Assembly (NCBI RefSeq): GCF_016124325.1
Contig: NZ_WGNY01000014.1
Coordinates: 124,001-188,000 of the forward strand
DNA length: 64,000 nt
Source of the DNA: Phenylobacterium sp.
GTDB lineage: Bacteria > Pseudomonadota > Alphaproteobacteria > Caulobacterales > Caulobacteraceae
Direction: 5' to 3'
Below the pieces are notes generated by a model. It did no database searches and was not told the DNA's origin. It was given only the letters and a program-made list of their open reading frames with translations. The first letter of the stretch is position 1, and each line of letters opens with the position of its first letter. A program made the translations under genes and the position numbers. Shown here piece after piece: positions 8,154 through 16,614 of the stretch.

Positions 8154-8182
8154 TTGTCATTTTCGAACTTCGAGAATGATAT
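8154..8182 (+). promoter_or_regulatory. Palindromic operator embedded in a sigma70-like promoter
   Basis: In an island that is clearly AT-richer than its surroundings there is an 11-bp inverted repeat centred on 8168: TCATTTTCGAA (8157-8167), one spacer base, and TTCGAGAATGA (8169-8179), with one mismatch. It lies across the spacer of a plausible promoter, TTGTCA (8154-8159), 17 bases, TGATAT (8177-8182), 30 bases upstream of the acyl-CoA synthetase start. The geometry fits repression by a dimeric regulator, for example TetR type. The regulator is not adjacent. Confidence 0.6.
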
Positions 8183-8211
8183 ACAAAGTAAAGTGATGTG
8201 CGGAGGATGGG

Positions 8212-9798
8212 ATGGAAGCGGTCAAGGAACGTGAGGACCTGAGCGCGCGGCTGGAGGCGGCCGCGCTGACGGGCATGACGACGTCGGTCTGGGCCGACGC
8301 GCAGCCCGACAAGGCCTGCGTCATCGACCCCGACGGCCGCACGCGGTCTTTCGCCGAGGTGAACCGCAACGCCAACCGCATCGTGCGCCTGCTGCGGGGC
8401 GCGGGCCTCAAGGCCGGCGACGCCGTGGCGCTGGTGATGTCCAACCGCGGAGAGTTCGTCGAGGTGCTCGCCGCCACCCTGCGCGGCGGCTTCCGCATCA
8501 CCCCGGTCAACTGGCACCTCACCGTCGACGAGATCGCCTACATCCTCAACGACTGCGAGGCCCGGGCCCTGTTCGGCGAGGCGCGCATCGGCGCCTGCGG
8601 CCCGGCGTCGACCCAGGCGCCGAACCTGCGCCTCAGGGTCGCCGTGGGCGGCGAGATCGACGGCTTCACCGACTACGACGAAGCCCTGGCCACGCTGGAT
8701 GGCCACGACATCGCCGATCCGGTGCTGGGCAACCAGATGCTCTACACCTCGGGCACCACGGGCCGGCCGAAGGGCGTGTATCGGGCCAACCCGCCGCCAC
8801 CCGCGCCCCAGGCCATGTTCGCCCTGCGCGGCTACGACGCCCAGTCGGTGCAGCTGTGCGCCGGGCCGGCCTATCACGCCGCGCCGCTGGCGTTCGACGT
8901 CCGCTTCTCCATGGGCGCCGGCGCGACCCTGGTGTTCCTCGACAAATGGGACTCGGAACACACCCTGCGCACGATCGCCGAGCGGCGCGTGACGCACATG
9001 CACCTCGTGCCGATCATGTTCCAGCGGCTGCTGGCGCTGCCGGCCGAGGTGAAGGCGAAGTACGATCTTTCGTCGGTCAAGTTCATCATCCACGGCGCGG
9101 CCCCGTGCCCGCCCGAGGTGAAGCTGGCCATGATCGAGTGGTTCGGCCCGGTGCTGAACGAGTACTACGCCGGCTCCGAAGGCGGCGCGGGCTTCATGAT
9201 CGACAGCCACGAGTGGCTGAAGAAGCCGGGTTCGGTCGGCAAGAAGCCTGAGCTGCTGGGCTCGAAGATCCTCGACGAGAACGGGAACGAGTGCCCGCGG
9301 AACGTCGCCGGGACGATCTATCACCAGCTCCCGCCCGGCGGCGGCTTCACCTACTACAAGGACGAGAAGAAGACCCAGGCCAGCCGCGTCGGCGACTACT
9401 TCACCATGGGCGACATGGGCTACTTCGACGATGACGGCTACCTGTTCCTCACGGGCCGTAGCGCCGAGACGATCATCTCCGGCGGGGTCAACATCTACCC
9501 GCAGGAAGTCGACAACATCCTGATCCAGCACGAGGCCGTGGCCGACTCCTCCACCGTGGGCGTTCCGCACGACGAATGGGGCGAGCAGGTGAAGGCGGTG
9601 ATCCTGCTGAAGCCGGGCTACCAGCCCTCGGACCTGCTGGCCGACGAGATCCTGGCCTTCGCCCGCGACAGCCTGCCCAGCTTCAAGGCGCCGCGCAGCC
9701 TCGACTTCGTCACCGAGCTGCCGCGCTCCGAGGCCGGCAAGATCCAGCGGGGCAAGGTGCGCGCGCCCTACTGGGAAGGCCGCGCCCGACAGATCTAG
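8212..9798 (+). CDS. AMP-binding acyl-CoA synthetase
   Basis: 528 aa. The ATP/AMP signature TSGTTGRPKGV starts near residue 179. Later motifs are EYYAGSEGG (A5-like), YFTMGDMGYFDDDGYLFLTG (hinge/A8 region), SAETIISGGVNIYPQEV and the C-terminal catalytic lysine context LPRSEAGKIQRGKV. The enzyme activates a carboxylic acid as an acyl-adenylate and loads it on CoA. The substrate is not readable from sequence; medium/long-chain or steroid-side-chain acids are options given the lipid-oriented neighbours. GGAGG precedes the ATG. Transcription is probably controlled by the palindrome at 8157-8179. Confidence 0.93.
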   Translation: MEAVKEREDLSARLEAAALTGMTTSVWADAQPDKACVIDPDGRTRSFAEVNRNANRIVRLLRGAGLKAGDAVALVMSNRGEFVEVLAATLRGGFRITPVNWHLTVDEIAYILNDCEARALFGEARIGACGPASTQAPNLRLRVAVGGEIDGFTDYDEALATLDGHDIADPVLGNQMLYTSGTTGRPKGVYRANPPPPAPQAMFALRGYDAQSVQLCAGPAYHAAPLAFDVRFSMGAGATLVFLDKWDSEHTLRTIAERRVTHMHLVPIMFQRLLALPAEVKAKYDLSSVKFIIHGAAPCPPEVKLAMIEWFGPVLNEYYAGSEGGAGFMIDSHEWLKKPGSVGKKPELLGSKILDENGNECPRNVAGTIYHQLPPGGGFTYYKDEKKTQASRVGDYFTMGDMGYFDDDGYLFLTGRSAETIISGGVNIYPQEVDNILIQHEAVADSSTVGVPHDEWGEQVKAVILLKPGYQPSDLLADEILAFARDSLPSFKAPRSLDFVTELPRSEAGKIQRGKVRAPYWEGRARQI

Positions 9799-9807
9799 TC
9801 CGTAGAT

Positions 9808-10716
9808 CTACGCCGCCGCGGCGCGGACCTGATCGAGGAACCACGCGGCGCCTTCGTCGTTCACGCCGGCCCGGCGCATCACCGAGACGGTGACCGGGCT
9901 CGGCGGGAAGGGCAGGTCCAGCACCTGCAGGCCCAGCCGGTCGGCATGGCGTTCGGCCAGGATGCGCGGAACGGTGCCGATGGCGTCGGTTCCGGCCACC
10001 AGCATCAGCACCGTCAGCCAGTTCGGCGCGGAGGCGATCATCCGCACCTTCTCCGGGCCATCGGTCGCCGAGCCGTCCTGGCCGGTCTCGCTGGGGTTCC
10101 ACGCGAACACGTGTCCCGTGTCGCGCCAGGCGGCCGCGTCGATCGCGCCGCGGATCGTCGGGTGGTCCTGGCGGGCGATGGCGCAGTAGGCGTCTTCCAG
10201 GAAGGGCTCGACGACATAGCCGGCGCGGGCCGCGCCGAACCGTCCGAGGGCGAAGTCGATCTCGCCCTGGCGCAGCGCGCGGAACGCGTCTTCCTCGGCG
10301 ACGTGGGTGACGGCGAAGGTCACCGCGGGCGCGGCGGCGCGCAGCCGCCGGATCAGGGCGGCCCCGATCACGGCGGTCACGAACTCCGGCGCGCCGATGT
10401 GGAAGCGTCGCGCGCTTCGCGCCGGGTCGAACCTCGCGTCGGGGTCCAGCGCCTCGCCCGCCAGCGCGATCAGCGCCTCGATCCGAGGTCCCAGTTCCAG
10501 CGCCCGGCGGGTGGGCTCGAAGCCGTGCGGGCGGCGGACGAAGAGCGCGTCGCCGAACAGGTCGCGCAGGCGGGAGAGCGCGTGGCTGATCGCCGGCTGC
10601 GACAGGCCCAGGATCTCCGCCACCCGGCTGGCCCGGCGGGTGCGCAGCAACTCGCGGAACACCAGCAGCAGGCCGCCGTCCAGCCGCCGAAGTTTATTCA
10701 GATCGATATCACTCAT
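9808..10716 (-). CDS. LysR family transcriptional regulator
   Basis: 302 aa. The N-terminal winged helix shows LNKLRRLDGGLLLVFRELLR and the recognition region EILGLSQPAISHALSRLRDL. A periplasmic-binding-like effector domain follows from about residue 95 (RRFHIGAPEFVTAVIGAALI). It is divergent from the TorF-type porin gene with 49 bases between the two starts, the usual LysR-target arrangement, so it probably controls the porin and perhaps itself. Its 3' end converges on the acyl-CoA synthetase with only 9 bases between. The effector is unknown. Confidence 0.93.
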   Translation of the reverse strand: MSDIDLNKLRRLDGGLLLVFRELLRTRRASRVAEILGLSQPAISHALSRLRDLFGDALFVRRPHGFEPTRRALELGPRIEALIALAGEALDPDARFDPARSARRFHIGAPEFVTAVIGAALIRRLRAAAPAVTFAVTHVAEEDAFRALRQGEIDFALGRFGAARAGYVVEPFLEDAYCAIARQDHPTIRGAIDAAAWRDTGHVFAWNPSETGQDGSATDGPEKVRMIASAPNWLTVLMLVAGTDAIGTVPRILAERHADRLGLQVLDLPFPPSPVTVSVMRRAGVNDEGAAWFLDQVRAAAA

Positions 10717-10765
10717 TCTGCGAATTCAGTACGCCGGAAGCTGGCCGGCCGCTAGCCCTGCGGCC

Positions 10766-11488
10766 ATGGATATGCGCTTCGCCATCATCGCCGCCGCCGC
10801 GCTGGCCTTCGCGGGTGCGGCCCGCGCCGCCGACGGGCCGAGCGGGATCTATTCATCCGTCACGCTCACCTCGGACTACCGCTACCAGGGGGTCTCGAAT
10901 TCCGACCAGCACGCCGTGGTCCAGGCCAACGTCCACTACTTCCGACCCGATGGCTGGTACGCCGGCGTCTTCGCCACCGGCGTCGACTTCAACGACTACG
11001 GCACTTCATACGAACTCGATTTCTACGGCGGGAAGACCTTCAGGCTGGACGCCGCCACCGAGCTGAAGCTGAGCGGCCTCTACACGGCCTTCCCTGACAA
11101 CCGCACGCCCGGCCCGACCTACGACTTCGTGCAGGCCGGCGCCGCCCTGAGCCGCAAGTCGGGGCCGCTCACCCTGACTGGGACCACCACCTATGTGCCC
11201 AGGGCCTCCTACGGCTCGGGCGAGGCCTGGCGGGTCGAGGGCGAGGCCGACTATGCGCTGGGCCCGGCCGCCGTCGTGAAGGCGCAGGCCGGTCGCCGCT
11301 GGATCGGCCGCGGGGCCGACCGCACCTACTGGAGCCTGGGCGCGGCGATCACCTGGCGGAACCTCACCTTCGAAGCGCGGTACACCGACACCAACCTCTC
11401 CAGAGCGCGCTGCGGCTACAATCCCGACATCTGCGGGCCAGGGCTCTCGGCCCAGGTGACAGCCGCCTTCCCGCTGATCCTGTTCTGA
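10766..11488 (+). CDS. TorF family putative porin
   Basis: 240 aa from the ATG at 10766. A signal peptide (MRFAIIAAAALAFAGAARA) is followed by repeated amphipathic beta strands rich in aromatic residues, beginning with GIYSSVTLTSDYRYQGVSNS, the hallmark start of the TorF/Gcw_chp family of outer-membrane beta-barrels. The protein ends in a hydrophobic strand with a terminal Phe (AAFPLILF), the C-terminal signature of outer-membrane proteins. The frame is open much further upstream, but that part is antisense to the LysR gene. The substrate is unknown. Confidence 0.88.
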   Translation: MDMRFAIIAAAALAFAGAARAADGPSGIYSSVTLTSDYRYQGVSNSDQHAVVQANVHYFRPDGWYAGVFATGVDFNDYGTSYELDFYGGKTFRLDAATELKLSGLYTAFPDNRTPGPTYDFVQAGAALSRKSGPLTLTGTTTYVPRASYGSGEAWRVEGEADYALGPAAVVKAQAGRRWIGRGADRTYWSLGAAITWRNLTFEARYTDTNLSRARCGYNPDICGPGLSAQVTAAFPLILF

Positions 11489-11568
11489 TATCCCGCGCGC
11501 CGCGCGCAACAGAGCGTCACCAAGCGTGTTTTGGCGGCCCCGCCCGGCGCATGGCATGAGCGCGCGCC

Positions 11569-12729
11569 ATGATCCCCTTCATCGATCTTCAGGCTCAACG
11601 CCAGCGCCTCGGCCAGGCCCTGGAGGACGCCATCCTCAAGGTGGTGCGTTCGGGCGCCTACGTCATGGGCCCCGAGATCGGCGAGCTCGAGGCGGCGCTG
11701 GCGGCGTTCGGCCGCGCGCCCCATGCGCTGTCGTGCGGCTCCGGCACCGAGGCGCTCGTGCTGCCGCTGATGGCGATGGGCGTCGGGCCGGGCGACGCGG
11801 TCTTCTGCCCCTCATTCACCTTCGCGGCCACGGCCGAGGCGATGCCGCTGGTCGGCGCCTCCCCGGTGTTCGTCGACGTGCGCCCCGACACCTACAACCT
11901 CGACGCCGCGAAGCTGGACGCCGCCATCGCCGCGGTGAAGGCGGAGGGCAAGCTCACGGCGCGCGCGGTCATCGCCGTGGACCTGTTCGGCCAGCCGGCC
12001 GACTATCCGGCGATCGCCTCGGTCGCGCGCAAGCACGGCCTGGCCCTCATCGCCGATTCCGCCCAGGGGTTCGGCTGCACGCTGGACGGCGAGCATCCGC
12101 TGCACTGGGCCGACGTGGCCACGACGTCGTTCTTTCCCGCCAAGCCGCTCGGCGCCTACGGAGACGGCGGCGCCGTGCTCTGCAAGGATGCGCGCCTGCA
12201 CGACCTGCTGGTCTCGCTGCGGGTCCACGGCCAGGCCGTCGCGTCGGACCTCGAGGGGCGCACCTTCGACCACGACCCCAAGTACCTGAACATGCGCATC
12301 GGGATGAACGCCCGGATGGACACCATCCAGGCCGCGGTCCTGCTGCAGAAGCTGACCATCTTCGCTGACGAGATCGAGGCCCGGAACCGCGTGGCCGCTC
12401 GCTACGCCGCGGGGCTCGGCGACGTCGTGCGCGTCCCCCGGGTGATCGACGGCGGCGTCTCGGTGTGGGCCCAGTACGTGATCGAGACCGACGACCGCGA
12501 CGGCCTGGCCGGCCATCTGCGCGCCGAGGGAATCCCGACGGCCGTCTACTATCCCGTGCCGCTCCACCGGCAGGCGCCCTATGCGGGCTTTCCCCAACCC
12601 GGCGGCCTCCCGGTCACCGAGGCGGCCGCCCAGCGCGTGCTGGCGCTGCCCATGCACCCCTACCTCGACGTCCCGACCCAGGACAGGATCGTCTCGGCGA
12701 TCCGCAACTACGTGAAACGCAACGGATAA
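11569..12729 (+). CDS. DegT/DnrJ/EryC1/StrS family PLP-dependent aminotransferase
   Basis: 386 aa. Motifs are FIDLQAQRQRL at the N-terminus, GTEALVLPLMAMGVGPGDAV, the FTFAATAEA segment, DSAQGFGCTL (PLP ring contact Asp) and TSFFPAKPLGAYGDGGAV, which contains the Schiff-base lysine. The C-terminal YYPVPLHRQAPY matches nucleotide-sugar aminotransferases that make amino sugars on NDP-keto-hexoses. No other sugar-pathway genes flank it, so the product may feed a distant envelope or O-antigen locus. Confidence 0.92.
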   Translation: MIPFIDLQAQRQRLGQALEDAILKVVRSGAYVMGPEIGELEAALAAFGRAPHALSCGSGTEALVLPLMAMGVGPGDAVFCPSFTFAATAEAMPLVGASPVFVDVRPDTYNLDAAKLDAAIAAVKAEGKLTARAVIAVDLFGQPADYPAIASVARKHGLALIADSAQGFGCTLDGEHPLHWADVATTSFFPAKPLGAYGDGGAVLCKDARLHDLLVSLRVHGQAVASDLEGRTFDHDPKYLNMRIGMNARMDTIQAAVLLQKLTIFADEIEARNRVAARYAAGLGDVVRVPRVIDGGVSVWAQYVIETDDRDGLAGHLRAEGIPTAVYYPVPLHRQAPYAGFPQPGGLPVTEAAAQRVLALPMHPYLDVPTQDRIVSAIRNYVKRNG

Positions 12730-12842
12730 CGACTCCCGCGAGTCCGCAGCTCGCGCCACAGGGGAATGTCGTTGTCCGAGACTCCTAACAGGCGAATCCC
12801 AGGTGAAGCTGCTTTGGAGCTGATTCGCTTCAGGAGGCGGGG

Positions 12843-13505
12843 GTGAGGCCGAGGATTGCGCTGATCGGAGCGGCGGTGGGGGCGTTCGCGTCGCTCGCAG
12901 CCAGCGGCGCGCTGGCCGCCGAGTTCTTCTCGCAGGATTTCTCTGGGGCGCTCGGCGCGAACGAGTCCGTGTTTGGACGCTTCGTCGTCCACGACGGCGT
13001 CGTCGGCCACCAGACCAGCTATTTCAACAACGAGTACTCATACTACCAGTTCACCGTCGACCTCACGAACGCCACCTCGGCCCTCCTGTCGTTCGACTAT
13101 TCGATCGTCCTGGAGCGCGACTACGACCGCTTCAACGTGCTGGCCAGCACCGGGGGCTTCAGTCCGCCGGGCGGGCTCATCTATCCGCTGAGCGGCATGA
13201 CCTATTCGACGTCCAACATCACCTACGCGCCCCATCTGGGCGTCGTCGCCCTGGCCGACTCGGCGACCGGCACGGCGGTGTTCGACCTCGGCGCGTTCGT
13301 GGGGGGCGCGGTGAACCTGCGCCTGCAGTTCGGCAGCGACTCCAGCGGCACCCGGCAAGGGGTGTCGATCGACAACGTCGAGGTCGCCGGCGACGCCGTG
13401 GTCACGACCTCGTCAGCGCCGGAGCCGCAGGTCTGGGCGCTGATGCTGGCCGGGTTTTTCGCCGCCGGCTCAGCGTTGCGCCGACGCGGATCGATCCCGG
13501 TCTGA
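12843..13505 (+). CDS. Exported protein with PEPxxWA-CTERM sorting tail
   Basis: 220 aa from GTG at 12843, preceded by AGGAGGCGGGG. It has a signal peptide (residues 1-25), then a beta-rich module (FFSQDFSG, FTVDLTNATSALLSFDYSI, VSIDNVEVAGDA) resembling carbohydrate-binding-like jelly rolls with a surface-aromatic pattern. The tail APEPQVWALMLAGFF, a short hydrophobic stretch and RRRGSIPV form a somewhat degenerate PEP-CTERM signal (Gln-Val where Ala-Thr is common). It is probably anchored or released at the envelope. There is no recognised enzyme domain. Confidence 0.8.
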   Translation: MRPRIALIGAAVGAFASLAASGALAAEFFSQDFSGALGANESVFGRFVVHDGVVGHQTSYFNNEYSYYQFTVDLTNATSALLSFDYSIVLERDYDRFNVLASTGGFSPPGGLIYPLSGMTYSTSNITYAPHLGVVALADSATGTAVFDLGAFVGGAVNLRLQFGSDSSGTRQGVSIDNVEVAGDAVVTTSSAPEPQVWALMLAGFFAAGSALRRRGSIPV

Positions 13506-13612
13506 CAACCGCCGCCTCGACGGACGATGCGGGCGCGCGCGTCGCGCCTCTGTCACACGCCTGGGGCTAACTAGCTTCACCTTGAGTTTTCCAGGACAGC
13601 GTCGCCGACCGT

Positions 13613-14287
13613 ATGCGCACCATCGCCGTCATCGCGCGCAAAGGCGGATCGGGTAAGAGCACCGTCGCGGTTCACCTGGCGCTCGCCGCCCATCGGCGGG
13701 GACGCCGCGTGATACTGGCCGACACCGACGCCCAGCGCTCGTCGAGCCACGCCCTGAAGGGCCGCGAGGGCGGCGGCCCGGAAGTCGTCGCCACCTCGGG
13801 CGCCAAGCTGTTCGCCCTCCAGCTCAGCGCCGTGCGAGAGGGCGTCGACCTGCTGGTGATCGATACCCCGGCGGTGGTGGAAGAGGAGCTCAGCCACGCG
13901 ATCGTGGCGGCGGACCTCTGCCTCCTGGTGATCCGCCCGACCTTCCTGGATCTGGCCGCAGCGGCCCAGACCACCGACATCGTGCGCCGCCTGCGCAAGC
14001 CGCTGGTGGCCGTGGTCAACCAGGCGGCTTCGGCCCGGGCCGGAACCGAGCCGCCGCTGGTGAAGCGCGCGCTGAAGGTGTTGGAGATGCTGCGGCTGCC
14101 GGTGGCGCCGGCCCTGTTGCGCTCCCGCACCGGCTACCAGACCGCCCTCGATCTCGGGCGCTCGGTCGAGGAGATGGACGGCCAGCCCGAGGCGGCGAGC
14201 GAGGTCGCCGCGCTGTGGAGCTTCGTCAGCGGCCTGACGTTCGGGCGAGAGCGGCGCGAGGCGGCGGTCGCCCAGCCCCAGGCCTGA
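13613..14287 (+). CDS. Orphan ParA/MinD-like ATPase
   Basis: 224 aa. The deviant Walker A KGGSGKST is at residues 10-17, followed by VHLALAAHRRGRRVILADTD (A' region) and DLLVIDTPAVVEEE (Walker B). The C-terminal half is typical of small ParA proteins that position protein cargo or plasmids. There is no parB, parS-like array or replication gene nearby, so a plasmid-partition role is unlikely. Roles in placing protein clusters or cell-surface machines are known for chromosomal orphans. It ends 10 bases before a convergent phosphatase gene. Confidence 0.85.
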   Translation: MRTIAVIARKGGSGKSTVAVHLALAAHRRGRRVILADTDAQRSSSHALKGREGGGPEVVATSGAKLFALQLSAVREGVDLLVIDTPAVVEEELSHAIVAADLCLLVIRPTFLDLAAAAQTTDIVRRLRKPLVAVVNQAASARAGTEPPLVKRALKVLEMLRLPVAPALLRSRTGYQTALDLGRSVEEMDGQPEAASEVAALWSFVSGLTFGRERREAAVAQPQA

Positions 14288-14297
14288 GCGGCCGGCC

Positions 14298-14870
14298 TCA
14301 GGCGTCGCGCAGGTGGGCGACGTCGTTCAGACTGACCAGGTTCCGCTCGCCTGAGCCCGCGCAGAGATAGCGGTGGACGCTGGCGTAGCGCGGCTCGAAG
14401 AACAGGCGCGGCGCCATGCCCAGGATGTGCGCGGTCCAGACGTTGATCACCCCGCCGTGGCAGAAGACGGCGATGGTCTTTCCGCGATGGGCTCCGATCA
14501 GGTCCTCCAGCGTCTCGACCACCGTCGCCTGGAAGGCCTTGATGTTGGCGTCGCCGTCCCCGCGGACGAACGCCTTCCAGGCCTCGTAGTCCTCGGCCTT
14601 CAGCACCTCCAGCGGCGTGTAGCTGCCGGAATCGCGATCGAACTCGACGATGCCCTCGTGGGTGACGATCTCGTGGCCGGCGAGGGCGGCGTAGGGCTCG
14701 GCGGTCTGGATCGCGCGCCGCATGGTGCTGGCGAAGACCGCGTCGATCCGCTCGCGCGCCAGCGCCGCGCCGACCCGCCGGGCTTGGTCGTGGCCGACGT
14801 CCGAGAGCGGTGGGTCCGAGGTCTCGGCGCTGCGTTCGGGCAGGCCGTGGCGGATGAGGATCAACTCCAT
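14298..14870 (-). CDS. Histidine phosphatase (phosphoglycerate mutase-like) family protein
   Basis: 190 aa starting at the ATG at 14868-14870; the frame reaches 14930 but that part overlaps the upstream VOC gene. The catalytic RHG motif is at the N-terminus (LILIRHGLPERS). Further conserved elements are FASTMRRAIQTAEP and the second catalytic histidine in VFCHGGVINVW. The enzyme would hydrolyse a phosphate ester through a phosphohistidine; the substrate is unknown. It follows the VOC gene by 11 bases on the same strand, so the two are probably one transcript. Confidence 0.88.
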   Translation of the reverse strand: MELILIRHGLPERSAETSDPPLSDVGHDQARRVGAALARERIDAVFASTMRRAIQTAEPYAALAGHEIVTHEGIVEFDRDSGSYTPLEVLKAEDYEAWKAFVRGDGDANIKAFQATVVETLEDLIGAHRGKTIAVFCHGGVINVWTAHILGMAPRLFFEPRYASVHRYLCAGSGERNLVSLNDVAHLRDA

Positions 14871-14881
14871 GACGCGGCGCT

Positions 14882-15559
14882 CTACTCCAGGCTTCCGACG
14901 ATCGAGGCGCGCTGCGACAGCTCGATCCAATTGCCATCGGGATCGCGCACCATGGAGATGCGCGCGGTGGTCCCGAGCGTCACCGGGGCGAGGGCCTCGC
15001 GCCCGCCCTTGGCCAGCACGCCGGCGTGTTCCTCGTCGACCTTGAACACCTGGAAGGTGATGTAGCGCCAGCCGGGCCCCTGCATCTGGGCGTCGGACGG
15101 GGCGTCGGGGCTCTCTTCCAGCAGAATCAGGCTCTCGCCGGCCCGGAAGGCGCCCGGCCGCTCCTCGGGCAGGCCCAGCGCCTCGCCGTAGAAGCGGCGG
15201 TGGGCGGCCAGGTCGCGCACGGCGATCCGCACGCCGATCTGGGTGACGCCCTCATGCCCCGGCGGAACGAGGCTGACCCGGTTGCCTTCAGGGTCGGCGA
15301 GCGCCTGCGGCGCGCCCAGGCCCTCGCGGGCGATGAGGAGTTCGCGATAGCCGCTGGGCGGGTTGGCGGGCAGGGGCGCCTGGTGGGCGTTGATCTTCAG
15401 CACGCTGCCCAAGACGTCGTGGCGGTGCTGGTCCTGGCCGCGCCGGATCGGCAGCACGTGGTCGAACCGCGCGCCCGCCTCGCCCTGCCAGAACGCCAGC
15501 AGGGGTTCGACCGCGTTGGTCGAGAGGCCGATGTCGATCCGCGGCTTGGCCAGTCGCAT
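14882..15559 (-). CDS. VOC superfamily (glyoxalase/dioxygenase-fold) protein
   Basis: 225 aa made of two beta-alpha-beta-beta-beta halves. The first starts at PRIDIGLSTNAVEPLLAFW and includes QALADPEGNRVSLVPP. The second begins GVRIAVRDLAAHRRFYGEAL and ends MVRDPDGNWIELSQRA. The second half has the clearer glyoxalase/bleomycin-resistance signature. Metal-binding residues (His/Glu) cannot be assigned safely. It is divergent from the MDR oxidoreductase (90 bp apart), with an inverted repeat between them that may regulate both. Confidence 0.85.
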   Translation of the reverse strand: MRLAKPRIDIGLSTNAVEPLLAFWQGEAGARFDHVLPIRRGQDQHRHDVLGSVLKINAHQAPLPANPPSGYRELLIAREGLGAPQALADPEGNRVSLVPPGHEGVTQIGVRIAVRDLAAHRRFYGEALGLPEERPGAFRAGESLILLEESPDAPSDAQMQGPGWRYITFQVFKVDEEHAGVLAKGGREALAPVTLGTTARISMVRDPDGNWIELSQRASIVGSLE

Positions 15560-15603
15560 GGGGTTCCTCCTTGCGCCGCCAGCTTGCCCATGAAAAGGGT
15601 GAC

Positions 15604-15621
15604 GTCAAACAGTCGTTTGAC
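15604..15621. promoter_or_regulatory. Perfect inverted repeat between VOC and MDR genes, probable operator
   Basis: GTCAAAC (15604-15610), spacer AGTC, GTTTGAC (15615-15621): a perfect 7-bp dyad with a 4-base spacer, the size and form of TetR-family operators. It lies 28 bases before the MDR ATG and 45 bases from the VOC start. No regulator gene is adjacent. Confidence 0.55.
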
Positions 15622-15648
15622 CCATTGGGCGACGCGAGGGAGGAGCCG

Positions 15649-16614
15649 ATGAAAGCCGCGGTCTACTACGAGAACGGCGCGCCCGATGTCCTGAAGTACG
15701 AGGACGTTCCCGATCCCCAGTGCCATCCCAAGGGCATCGTGATCCGCGTCGAAGCGGTCTCGATCGAAGGCGGCGACACGCTCAACCGCTTCCGCGGGCC
15801 GCTGATGACCCATCCGCACGTCGTGGGCTACCAGGCCGCCGGCGAGGTGATCGAGGTCGGCGAGCAGGTCGCCGACTTCAAGGTGGGCGACAAGGTCTGC
15901 ACGACCGGCGCCTTCGGCAGCCACGCCGAGCTGCGCGCCGTGCCGGCCGCCACGGCATGGAAGGTCCCGGCCGGGCTTAGCACGCAGGAAGCGGCTGTGA
16001 TCCCCGTCACGTTCGGCACGGCCGACGACTGTCTGTTCGAGTTCGGCCGCATGAAGAAGGGCGAGGTGGTCCTCGTGCAGGCCGGCGCCAGCGGCGTCGG
16101 TGTGGCGGCCATCCAGCTCGCCGCCCGCGCCGGGGCCTCGATGGTCTTGGCCACGGCGTCCTCGGACGAGCGGCTGGAGCAGCTCAAGCCGCTCGGGCTG
16201 ACCCACGGCATCAACTACAAGACCCACGACGTCGTGCAGGAGGTGATGCGCCTCACCGACAAGAAGGGCGCCGACGTGATCGTCGATTCCGTCGGCGGGC
16301 CGACGTTGCAGGGTTCGATCCTGTCACTGGCCTACCGCGGCCGCGTCTCGATGGTGGGCCAGGCCGGCCGCGAGCCGATGAAGGTGGACGTGGGCTCGAT
16401 GATGGGCGGCAACCGCAGCCTGTCGGGCGTCTTCCTGGGCGCCGAGATCACCACGCCGCGGGTGCGCCAGAACATCGCCCGGCTGATCGACGACGTGGCC
16501 AAGGGCGACCTGAAGGTGGTGATCGACCGCACCTTCCCGTTGTCGGAGGCCGCCGCCGCGCACCGCTACATCGAAAGCCGTCAGGCGGTCGGGCGGGTGC
16601 TGCTCATCCCCTAG
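15649..16614 (+). CDS. Zinc-less MDR family oxidoreductase (quinone oxidoreductase-like)
   Basis: 321 aa from ATG at 15649, with GGGAGGAG upstream. Start is MKAAVYYENGAPDVLKYEDV, then the GroES-like domain with HPHVVGYQAAGEVIEVGEQV and FKVGDKVCT. The Rossmann nucleotide motif is VLVQAGASGVGVAAIQLAAR, and the C-terminal part ends GDLKVVIDRTFPLSEAAAAH. This is the NADPH-dependent quinone/enone reductase branch of the medium-chain dehydrogenases. The substrate is probably an electrophilic carbonyl compound. A 7+7 inverted repeat upstream suggests inducible control. Confidence 0.9.
   Translation: MKAAVYYENGAPDVLKYEDVPDPQCHPKGIVIRVEAVSIEGGDTLNRFRGPLMTHPHVVGYQAAGEVIEVGEQVADFKVGDKVCTTGAFGSHAELRAVPAATAWKVPAGLSTQEAAVIPVTFGTADDCLFEFGRMKKGEVVLVQAGASGVGVAAIQLAARAGASMVLATASSDERLEQLKPLGLTHGINYKTHDVVQEVMRLTDKKGADVIVDSVGGPTLQGSILSLAYRGRVSMVGQAGREPMKVDVGSMMGGNRSLSGVFLGAEITTPRVRQNIARLIDDVAKGDLKVVIDRTFPLSEAAAAHRYIESRQAVGRVLLIP

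Noticed and set aside
12731..12744. GACTC-N4-GAGTC dyad after the aminotransferase gene
   Set aside because: It is only 5 bp per arm with a GC loop and no T-run, so neither an operator nor a terminator can be supported.
14871..14930. 20-residue N-terminal extension of the histidine phosphatase
   Set aside because: It overlaps the VOC gene's 3' end, and the RHG motif begins right after the internal ATG in normal family spacing.
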